Shown: positions 57,315 to 64,000 of the stretch, piece after piece
Layout: each line of letters begins with the position of its first letter
How positions within the stretch are numbered: the first letter of the stretch is position 1
DNA from: Haloglomus irregulare
GTDB lineage: Archaea; Halobacteriota; Halobacteria; Halobacteriales; Haloarculaceae
Direction of reading: 5' to 3'
DNA: 64,000 nt
Assembly (NCBI RefSeq): GCF_007421925.1
Contig: NZ_QMDX01000001.1
Span: 456,629 to 520,628, forward strand
Program-made: the position numbers and the translations under genes
Notes under the pieces: generated by a model
The model's input: only the letters and a program-made list of their open reading frames with translations
What the model was told of the DNA's origin: nothing
The model's database searches: none

Positions 57315-58244
57315 ATGACCAAACGGCACGTCCGCCTCCCCGTGGAGGCCGAGGAGGGCCTACAGGCGTTCCTCGAGGGCGTGGACCAGCGGCTCTCGGA
57401 CCCGGCGGAGGATACCTGTGCGGTCGTCACGGAGACGCTCGTGGACCTGTTCGGCGACCGCGACGCCTACGACCGCTGGCAGGCGGGCGAGTCGGTCTCG
57501 CCTGCCGAGCGCGTGCGGCTCCAGGGATACGACCCGTGCAACGCCACCCTCGAGAGCGAGTACTACGCCGAGAAGGACGAGGACGTCTTCCAGGAGTCGA
57601 AGTACCTCCAGTGGCTCTGGCGCCAGTTCGACGCCACGCCGATGGCCGATAACGTCGAGTTCGCGCTGCGCTTCCGGCGGATGCTCGCCGATCACCTCTT
57701 CGCCGACTGTGGTGACAACTGCCGCTTCTTCAAGGGCATCTCCATGACCTACGGCCACAACATCGAGGTCGGCGACAACGTCGTCGTCCACGACGACGTC
57801 CACCTCGACGACCGGGGGAAGCTCACCATCGGCGACCGCGTCTCCATCAGCGACGGCGTCCACGTCTACAGCCACGACCACGACATCGTCGACCAGACCG
57901 AGGTCGTCAACTACCACACGGTCATCGAGGACGACGCCCGGGTCACCTACGACGCCGTCGTCCAGGCCGGCTACGAGGTCGGCGAGAACGCCGTCGTCGG
58001 CTCGCGGGCCGTCGTCAAGGACGACATCCCCGCCCACCACATCGCCGTCGGCACGCCCGCGCGGAGCGTGAAGGTAAAGCCCGGCTGGGAGTCCGTCGCC
58101 CGGCCGGTCGAGGAGGACCACGAGGACCGGAAGGCCGAGCGGGAGATCCCCCACGAGCTCCCCGACGACTTCGAGCGGTTCGACGAGTTCCAGCGCGACC
58201 TCCAGCCGCCGGGCCACGCCGACACGGACGCGGCCGACGACTGA
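57315..58244 (+). CDS. Left-handed beta-helix acyltransferase (sugar O-acetyltransferase-like)
   Basis: 309 residues. An N-terminal helical domain (1-145) precedes hexapeptide repeats (GHNIEVGDNVVVHDDVHLDD; IGDRVSISDGVHVYSHDHD with the catalytic His region; GYEVGENAVVGSRAVVKDDI), as in maltose/galactoside or Nod-type acetyltransferases, and an acidic C-terminal tail. Likely acetyl-CoA-dependent modification of a sugar or surface glycan. ATG 57315 with upstream TATA and inverted repeat. Confidence 0.87.
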   Translation: MTKRHVRLPVEAEEGLQAFLEGVDQRLSDPAEDTCAVVTETLVDLFGDRDAYDRWQAGESVSPAERVRLQGYDPCNATLESEYYAEKDEDVFQESKYLQWLWRQFDATPMADNVEFALRFRRMLADHLFADCGDNCRFFKGISMTYGHNIEVGDNVVVHDDVHLDDRGKLTIGDRVSISDGVHVYSHDHDIVDQTEVVNYHTVIEDDARVTYDAVVQAGYEVGENAVVGSRAVVKDDIPAHHIAVGTPARSVKVKPGWESVARPVEEDHEDRKAEREIPHELPDDFERFDEFQRDLQPPGHADTDAADD

Positions 58245-58429
58245 GGGCGACTCACCTGTCCAGCCCGTGGCGCCGCACGTCCCCGCCGGCCTCGCACGTC
58301 AGCCCCGGGCCGCCGGCACCGGGACGGCCGGTGGGTTCGGCGTCCGTCGGAACGGGCGTCGGCGGGGCTGTGGGAGGGCATAGCTATCCGGGCGACGGCC
58401 GACTGGAAAGACCTCCCTGGTGGGTCCGG

Positions 58430-59818
58430 TCAGTCCCCCCCTCCGCGTCCATCGCCGCGCTCCCCACCGCCCACGCCGGAGAACCAGCCGTCGCGGTGGC
58501 CCTCGCGGACCAGGACCAGCCCCGAGACGACGCCGACGAGCCCGGCGAGGACCTCGCCGAGCCCGACCCAGGACGGGAAGACGAAGCCGAGCCATGAGTC
58601 GACGGTTGCGACGGTGTTCCCGTTCGACGAGCGGCTCTCCAGCTCCCCGCCGGCCGGCACGTCGTCGGGTTCCTCGGCGAGTGGGTCCTGCGACGGGCCC
58701 AGGCGGTCGGCGTCGTAGACGATGCCGCGGTCGGCGGCCATCGAGTGCGACCAGACGACGCTGCCGTTGGGGCCGACCTCGAGGACGCGGAAGTTCCGCG
58801 AGTCGACGACCAGCGTGTTGCCGTTGGGCAGGCGGTCGGCATCGCGCGGCCAGGCGAGCTTCTGCCCGGAGCCCGTCCCGTCGTACTGCCAGACGATCTC
58901 CTCGGTCTCGGCATCGATCTCGACGACGCGGTCGTTCTCGGAGTCGGCGACGAGGAGGTTCCCGTGTCGCTCCAGCCGGTTGGGGTTGTGCTGCTCCTCC
59001 ATCACCTCGTGGCGGGTTGGCGCGCCGACGGCGTCGACGATCTCGCCGGTCTCCCGGTCGACCTCGATGGTGGTGTCGAAGTTACGGATCGACATCTGGA
59101 AGTTCCCGTTCTCCAGGCGGTCGACGTCGTTCATATGGGTCCAGTCGCTCTCCGGGCCGCTCCGGCGGAACTCCGCGCGCTCGTCCTCGGGCAGTGGGGC
59201 GACGTACTCCTCCCAGAACGGCGTTCCCTCGGTCAGATGCTCGGTCGCGTTCCACTGCCAGGTCACCTCCCCCGACTGGTCGACGGTGAAGGTCCGGTCG
59301 TTGCCCATGTCGATGATGGCGGTCTCGCCGGTGTCGAGCCGGTCGGCGTCGTGGACCTCGTGGTGGGTCGGGTAGGCGTCGTACCAGGAGTGCTCCCAGA
59401 CGACCTCGTTGGTGTCGGGGGTCACCTCCACGACGCGGTTGTAGATGCAGCCGTTCTGGCCGGCCGGACGCTCACCGCTGTAGTACTCGTCGGGACAGCG
59501 GACGTTCTCGGCGAGCGGGGTCTGCCCGAGGCTGACGAGGACGTTGCCGTTGTCGAGCGCCTCGGCGTCGAACACGTAGGCGTGTGGTGGGTCGTACGTC
59601 CAGGTTCGGGTGCCGTTCCGGGCGACGGTGAACACCTGGCCGTTGTCCTCGTCGAACCAGCCGTACGCCTGGACGGTGATGAGCGTCTCGCCCGGGTAGG
59701 CACCCTCGCCGCCGTCGGGGGACTCGGGAGCCGCGGGGGGCGCGGTGGCGGCCTGCCCGACGAGCAGGGCCACCGACAGCAGGAGGACGACCGCTGGGAC
59801 CAGCAGACGGCGGTTCAT
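58430..59818 (-). CDS. Arylsulfotransferase (ASST)-like membrane protein
   Basis: 462 residues. Signal/anchor helix (VPAVVLLLSVALLVGQAATA), a six-bladed-propeller-like region with repeated DADRLxNGNxxV units (e.g. NDVDRLENGNFQMSIRNFDT; RDADRLPNGNTLVVDSRNF) characteristic of the arylsulfotransferase family, and a C-terminal helix (VLAGLVGVVSGLVLV) before a Gly-rich tail. Catalytic His of bacterial ASST could not be located with certainty, so the enzymatic role is not assured; archaeal members are mostly annotated as aryl sulfotransferases or sensor-like. Extracellular propeller predicted. Confidence 0.75.
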   Translation of the reverse strand: MNRRLLVPAVVLLLSVALLVGQAATAPPAAPESPDGGEGAYPGETLITVQAYGWFDEDNGQVFTVARNGTRTWTYDPPHAYVFDAEALDNGNVLVSLGQTPLAENVRCPDEYYSGERPAGQNGCIYNRVVEVTPDTNEVVWEHSWYDAYPTHHEVHDADRLDTGETAIIDMGNDRTFTVDQSGEVTWQWNATEHLTEGTPFWEEYVAPLPEDERAEFRRSGPESDWTHMNDVDRLENGNFQMSIRNFDTTIEVDRETGEIVDAVGAPTRHEVMEEQHNPNRLERHGNLLVADSENDRVVEIDAETEEIVWQYDGTGSGQKLAWPRDADRLPNGNTLVVDSRNFRVLEVGPNGSVVWSHSMAADRGIVYDADRLGPSQDPLAEEPDDVPAGGELESRSSNGNTVATVDSWLGFVFPSWVGLGEVLAGLVGVVSGLVLVREGHRDGWFSGVGGGERGDGRGGGD

Positions 59819-59881
59819 ACGCCGGGGTACGCGTCGGGGCGGATATGGATGACGGTCACCGGTGGCCCCGCGGCCCGGCCG

Positions 59882-60112
59882 TCACTCCATCGCGACGTAC
59901 GTGCGGGTGTCCTCGACGCCGTCGATGCCCTGGACCGAGTCCGCGGAGACCGCCTTCACGTCGGCCGGCGAGTCGACCGAGAGCGTCGCGATGAGGTCCA
60001 CGTCGCCCGCGACGACCGCGGCGTCGACGACCCCGTCGATGGCCTCGACCTCGCGGAGCAGCCGGTCGGCCTCGCTGGTGTGCGCCTTCACCATGACGTA
60101 GGCGCGGACCAT
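59882..60112 (-). CDS. Lrp/AsnC-type ligand-binding (RAM) domain protein
   Basis: 76 residues (MVRAYVMVKAHTSEADRLLR...), a free-standing RAM domain without DNA-binding helix-turn-helix. Such small proteins usually bind amino acids or partner with TrkA-like proteins. The ATG lies right next to the trkA stop (60115), or a GTG at 60118 would overlap it by 4 nt; co-translation is likely. It may act as a regulatory partner of the TrkA protein. Confidence 0.85.
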   Translation of the reverse strand: MVRAYVMVKAHTSEADRLLREVEAIDGVVDAAVVAGDVDLIATLSVDSPADVKAVSADSVQGIDGVEDTRTYVAME

Positions 60113-60114
60113 CC

Positions 60115-60810
60115 TCACTCACCTCCGGCGGCCGCGGCGGCGACCTCCGGCGCGTCGCCCCCGACGATGAGCTGGCGGACGTCGCCGAGCACGTCGAAGC
60201 CGGCGATGACGACCACCCGGTCGCCCTCCTCGAGGGACTGGTCGGCGTTCGGGAGCTCCATCGGCTCGCCGGCCTTGCCGAAGGCGAGCAGGCGGGAGTT
60301 GGCCGGCATCTCCAGTTCCGAGAGCGTGTACCCCCGCATCGGCGACTCGGGGGTGACCGTCAGCTCGACGAGCTGCACCTCCTGGGCGACGTCCGCGATG
60401 GCGTGACTGTTGCCGCCGAGCAGGGCGTTCTTCGCGACCACGGCGCCCAGCCGCTCCGGGTAGATCACCTCGTCCACGTCGCTGGCGTACTTCCGGATGA
60501 CGTACTCCCGGTAGTCGTCGTCCGCCCGGAGGACGGTCCGGACGTCGTACTCGTCGGCGATCATGCAGGCGGTGAAGTTGACGACGAGGTCGCTGGTGAG
60601 CGCCGCGAGCCCGTCGATCTCGTCGAGGTCGAGCTCCAGGAGGACCTCCTCCCGTGAGCCCTCGCCCTCGACGACGGCGAACCCCTCCTCGCGGAGGCGC
60701 TCGACCTTCGACCGGTCCGCGTCGACGATGACCACGTCGTGGCCCTCCTCGCGGAGCACGCGCCCGGTCCGCATCCCGACGCGTCCGGCTCCGACGATGA
60801 CGAATCGCAT
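60115..60810 (-). CDS. trkA: TrkA-family potassium-uptake regulatory protein
   Basis: 231 residues. N-terminal RCK/TrkA-N Rossmann domain (VIVGAGRVGMRTGRVL, NAD-binding) and C-terminal TrkA-C domain (about 140-225, VELTVTPESPMRGYTLSELE). It would gate a Trk-type K+ channel, essential for the salt-in strategy, with NAD(H) or ATP as ligand. No trkH channel gene is in the window, but haloarchaea often have scattered trkA copies. Linked to the RAM gene downstream. Confidence 0.9.
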   Translation of the reverse strand: MRFVIVGAGRVGMRTGRVLREEGHDVVIVDADRSKVERLREEGFAVVEGEGSREEVLLELDLDEIDGLAALTSDLVVNFTACMIADEYDVRTVLRADDDYREYVIRKYASDVDEVIYPERLGAVVAKNALLGGNSHAIADVAQEVQLVELTVTPESPMRGYTLSELEMPANSRLLAFGKAGEPMELPNADQSLEEGDRVVVIAGFDVLGDVRQLIVGGDAPEVAAAAAGGE

Positions 60811-60874
60811 GCTCGTCCGTTTGCCGGCCGGTGGCAAGTAGCTTTCTCCGAGCGGCGACCGGGCGACGGCGCCG

Positions 60875-62101
60875 TCAGGCCGCCCGGCGGACGCCGAGCA
60901 GCAGTAGCACGGCCCCGGCCATACACCCCGTCGGCAGCAGCCAGGCGGTCGTGTAGCCCGCCGTGTCGGCCAGGTAGCCGAACGCCGGCGGCGCGGACAT
61001 CCCGCCGACGTTGATGACCGTCTGCCCGGCCGCCGTGGCGGTGCCGATGTCGTCGTCAGCCACCAGGCCCGCGAGACAGGAGTAGAACACACCGGTCGAG
61101 CCGAGCACGGAGACGCCGATACCGAGGAGGACGGCGGTCGCGACGAGCGGTGAGTCCACGCCCGTCGCGAGCACGCCGAACAGCGCCAGCGCGACCGCGG
61201 CCTGGCCCAGCGCGACCGTCGCGGCGCCGCGGGCCCCGCCGAGCCGGTCGGCCAGGTCGCCCGCCAGCACGCGGCCGACGCTGCCGGTCACCTGCGTCGC
61301 GCCGAGGACGAGACCGCCGAGCGCGACGGTCGCGCCGACGCCCTCGTCGACGTAGAGGACGACGTAGCCGAGCGCCGCGAAGATGGCGGCGCCGATGAAG
61401 AAGCCCGCCGCGACCAGCAACCGGTACGCGCGGCCCCCGCCCAGTGCCCGGCGGTCCGGGAGCGCGAGGCCGCCGCTCCCGGGTCGCCCGTCGTACGAGA
61501 GCGCGAACCCGGCGGCCGCGAGGACGGCGAGCGCCGCGAGCGCGCGGAACCCGTCGCCCCACGCGAACAGCGCGGTGGCCGCGACGCCGGCGAAGACGAC
61601 CGACGCCACCCCGCTCCCGGCGGTGACGCCGACCTGTTTGAGCCCCATCGCCAGGTTCGCCCGCCCGGACGGCGCGCTCGCCCCGATGGCCCGGTTGGTG
61701 GCCGGCATCGCCGTTGAGTAGGCCGCGCCCAGCAGGGCGGCGCCGGCGAGGAGGGCGCCGTACGTCGGGGCGACGCTCGCGACGACCGCGGCGACCGCCA
61801 GCCCCGCGAGGCCGGCCAGCATCACCCGGCGCTCCCCGAGGCCGTCGACGAGGGCGCCGCTGGGGAACAGTGACAGCGTGTAGCCGAGCAGCCCGATCGT
61901 GAGGACGAGCCCGACGGTGGCCCCGGTCAGGTCGAACGCAGGCTTCAACAGCCCGGTCGCGGCGAAGAGACTGTAGTAACAGGCGCTCGCGGCGGTCTGC
62001 CAGCCGGCGACCGCCGCAACGGGACCCCAGCCACGGGTCGTCCCCGCGTCGGTCGCGTCGGGCGCGGCCGTCTCGGTGCCGTCGGCGGTGTCCGTCGCCA
62101 C
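60875..62101 (-). CDS. Major facilitator superfamily transporter
   Basis: 408-residue protein with twelve predicted helices. Conserved MFS motif between TM2 and TM3 reads LVDGLGERRVMLAGLA. The first helix starts after an acidic N-terminus (TADGTETAAPDATDAG). Located 62 bp downstream of the nitrite/sulfite reductase on the same strand, so a nitrate/nitrite or related anion substrate is conceivable, but no NarK-specific nitrate signature was identified, so substrate is open. Confidence 0.85.
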   Translation of the reverse strand: MATDTADGTETAAPDATDAGTTRGWGPVAAVAGWQTAASACYYSLFAATGLLKPAFDLTGATVGLVLTIGLLGYTLSLFPSGALVDGLGERRVMLAGLAGLAVAAVVASVAPTYGALLAGAALLGAAYSTAMPATNRAIGASAPSGRANLAMGLKQVGVTAGSGVASVVFAGVAATALFAWGDGFRALAALAVLAAAGFALSYDGRPGSGGLALPDRRALGGGRAYRLLVAAGFFIGAAIFAALGYVVLYVDEGVGATVALGGLVLGATQVTGSVGRVLAGDLADRLGGARGAATVALGQAAVALALFGVLATGVDSPLVATAVLLGIGVSVLGSTGVFYSCLAGLVADDDIGTATAAGQTVINVGGMSAPPAFGYLADTAGYTTAWLLPTGCMAGAVLLLLGVRRAA

Positions 62102-62163
62102 GTTCGAACTCGGGGCAAGCGCCGGGAAGGGCTGTCGATTGCGGGCGCTCCCGGCCCGCCGCG

Positions 62164-63945
62164 TCAGTCGTCCGCCGAGAGCGGCGTGTCGTCAGGCGTC
62201 GTCGGGGCGGGGCTCTCGCCGTCGTCGAACGGGTACCAGGACTGCTTGGCGTCGTGGAGCGCCGGGTCGACGTAGTCCGTCTCCTCGGGCTCGACAAGCT
62301 CCGTGACGGCCTCCGTCCCGGTGGCGTCGACCCACTCGCGGAACGACTGGCCGGGCTCGCGGTGGGCCGCGAACGCGCCCAGCAGGTTGGCGAGCGCCCC
62401 GGGCACCTCGTCGGCGGGGACCCGCTGGCGGATCCAGTCGACGAACGCGGGGTCCTCGCCCATCCCGCCGCCGACGCCGATGTCGAGCGCCTCGACCATC
62501 TCCCCGTCCTTGCGGCCGCGCATCCCGAGCAGGCCGATGTCGGCGGTGTTGGCGTGGCCGCAGTCAGCCGTGCAGCCCGAGAAGTGCATCTTCACCGTGT
62601 CCACGTCCTCTGGCAGCTCGACGTTCGCATCGAGCCAGCGGATCATCCGTGCCTGCCGGGCCTTCGTCTCGGCCAGCGCGAGCGAGCAGAACTCCGTCCC
62701 CGTGCAGGCCATCCCGCCGCGCTCGAAGACGCTCGGCTCCGGCGAGTACGTCTCCAGCAGCGGCTCCTCGAGGAACTGCGCGAGGTCCGCCTCGGGGACG
62801 TCCATCACCAGCGGGTTCTGCCGGCGGGTCAGCCGCACCTCGCCGGAGCCGTACGCCTCGGCGAGGTCCGCCAGGGCGCGGGCGTCGTCCGCGGGCATGC
62901 GCCCGACCGGCACGTTCAGCCCGACGAAGTAGCGCCCGTCGTGCTGCTCGTGGACGCCGACGTAGTCGACGGGACCCTCCGGCGTGTCCGCGCCGTCGCC
63001 GTGACCCGCGTTGTAGGTGTAGGACTCGCGGCAGTCCTCGCCCGCCCGCGCCAGCTCCCAGTCGACGTACTCGGCCTGGAGCTGCTCGCGGATGGCCTCC
63101 GTCCCGCGCTCGTCCACGAAGAACCGCGCCCGGTTCTTGTTGCGGTTCGTCCGGTTCCCCTCGTCGTGGTAGAGCTCGACGAACCCCCGCACGAGCTCGA
63201 CGGCGCGCTCGGGCGGGACCCAGACGTCCAGCGGCCGCGCGACGCGGGGCTCGTGGCCGCCCAACCCGCCGCCGACGCGGACGTTGAACCCCAGCGTCGC
63301 CTCCCCGTCGACCGCCTTCGTCGCCGGCTCCAGCCCGATGTCGTTGATAGCGTCCTGCGCGGAGCCGTCTGGGATGCCCGAGATGCTGATGTTGAACTTG
63401 CGGGGCATGTTCGCCAGCGCGTCGTCGTCGCGGATGGTCGCCTGGACCTCCTCGAGGATGGGCGCCGTGTCGATGACCTCGCGGGCGTCCGTCCCGGCGG
63501 TGGGGTTGCCCGTGATGTTCCGCATCGTGTCCCCGCCGGAGGAGCGCGTCGAGAGGTCCACCCCCTCCAGGCGCTCCCAGATCTCCGGGACGTCCTCGAG
63601 CTTGATCCAGTGGAGCTGGACGGACTGGCGGGTGGTGAAGTCGAGCCAGCTCTCCCCGAACTCGGGGTTCTCGACCGGGCCGGCGGCGTACTCGTCGGCC
63701 ACCTCGGCGAGCGCGCTGAACTGCCCCGGTTCGAGGATCCCGTCGGTGCCGGTCAGCCGCAGCATGAAGTAGCTCTCCTGGCCGGTCCGCTGGTGGAAGA
63801 CCCCCCAGAACTTGAACCGGGAGAACCACTTCTCGCGCTCGTCCTCAGGGATGGAGTCCCAGCCCCGCTCGGCGAACTCCAGCAGCTTCTCACGGACCTC
63901 GTCGCCGTAGCAGCCCTCCTTCCAGTCCTCCTTCTTGTGTGTCAT
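62164..63945 (-). CDS. Assimilatory ferredoxin-nitrite/sulfite reductase
   Basis: 593-residue siroheme/[4Fe-4S] reductase with two ferredoxin-like halves (FHQRTGQESYFMLRLTGTDG; FVGLNVPVGRMPADDARA). The iron-sulfur/siroheme Cys set is present as ACTGTEFC and FSGCTADCGH (C-x5-C ... C-x3-C). Ferredoxin-nitrite reductase (NasD-like, nitrite to ammonia) is my preferred call, from resemblance to haloarchaeal NasD, but sulfite reductase is not excluded. ATG 63945 starts 55 nt from the window end, so its promoter and upstream neighbour are not visible. Confidence 0.87.
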   Translation of the reverse strand: MTHKKEDWKEGCYGDEVREKLLEFAERGWDSIPEDEREKWFSRFKFWGVFHQRTGQESYFMLRLTGTDGILEPGQFSALAEVADEYAAGPVENPEFGESWLDFTTRQSVQLHWIKLEDVPEIWERLEGVDLSTRSSGGDTMRNITGNPTAGTDAREVIDTAPILEEVQATIRDDDALANMPRKFNISISGIPDGSAQDAINDIGLEPATKAVDGEATLGFNVRVGGGLGGHEPRVARPLDVWVPPERAVELVRGFVELYHDEGNRTNRNKNRARFFVDERGTEAIREQLQAEYVDWELARAGEDCRESYTYNAGHGDGADTPEGPVDYVGVHEQHDGRYFVGLNVPVGRMPADDARALADLAEAYGSGEVRLTRRQNPLVMDVPEADLAQFLEEPLLETYSPEPSVFERGGMACTGTEFCSLALAETKARQARMIRWLDANVELPEDVDTVKMHFSGCTADCGHANTADIGLLGMRGRKDGEMVEALDIGVGGGMGEDPAFVDWIRQRVPADEVPGALANLLGAFAAHREPGQSFREWVDATGTEAVTELVEPEETDYVDPALHDAKQSWYPFDDGESPAPTTPDDTPLSADD

Positions 63946-64000
63946 CGCGAGTCACCCCCGTCGGTCCGCCTCGCTCCCCCACGTGGCTCGGACGACGCCT

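Overview
This is a GC-rich (roughly 70%) chromosomal segment of a halophilic archaeon of class Halobacteria. The evidence is acidic, Asp/Glu-rich proteins; TATA-like boxes centred about 27 nt upstream of many start codons (leaderless transcripts); a PGF-CTERM surface protein; Tat-exported copper proteins; PAN, SRP19 and Gar1; and many small haloarchaea-specific proteins. The ilv-leu block (leuA, ilvB, ilvN, ilvC, small ORF, leuC, leuD, then leuB) has the order I associate with Haloferax. The genus cannot be fixed from sequence alone.

Layout. 1-6.2 kb: M48 protease (cut by the window edge), a GTPBP1-like GTPase, a secreted nuclease, a frameshifted RecA-like ATPase and hisS. 6.3-9.7 kb: isocitrate lyase with a hairpin at its promoter, an M28 peptidase and a frameshifted lipoprotein. 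9.7-16.8 kb: truA, a sugar nucleotidyltransferase, an isoaspartyl methyltransferase-like protein, a geranylgeranyl reductase, a PGF-CTERM protein and an RNB-only ribonuclease. 16.75-17.7 kb is a decay zone with hairpins and a truncated gene. 17.7-24.6 kb: gar1-srp19, malic enzyme, oligoendopeptidase F and PAN. 24.6-34.6 kb: leucine, isoleucine and valine biosynthesis, with a two-domain response regulator set inside it. 34.9-42 kb: mostly small conserved haloarchaeal genes, a phosphohexomutase, a cupin and an epimerase. 42.2-48.4 kb: a complete-looking dapABD-lysA-dapF-dapE lysine operon lacking only a recognisable aminotransferase. 48.7-51.8 kb: pyrF, an alcohol-dehydrogenase-like oxidoreductase and a small zinc-finger protein. 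51.9-54.1 kb: a two-domain multicopper oxidase and a two-domain halocyanin, each interrupted by one in-frame stop. 54.3-64 kb: a DMT permease, a flippase-like protein, a DedA protein, an acetyltransferase, an arylsulfotransferase-like protein, TrkA plus a RAM-domain protein, an MFS transporter and an assimilatory nitrite/sulfite reductase.

I found no CRISPR array, insertion sequence, rRNA or tRNA, and no obviously new multi-gene defence or mobile system. The most interesting points are: (i) a structured leader of about 240 nt before ilvB, with three hairpins, a TATA box upstream and a strong Shine-Dalgarno; (ii) palindromes at the predicted transcription starts of aceA and dapA; (iii) the paired nonsense codons in the copper-protein locus, together with loss of copper ligands in the second halocyanin domain; (iv) a repeat-bearing C-terminal tail on IlvN; and (v) several single-base frameshifts, including one near the start of leuA, that are either sequencing errors or recent gene decay. 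All functions are inferred by recognising family motifs; no database search was run.
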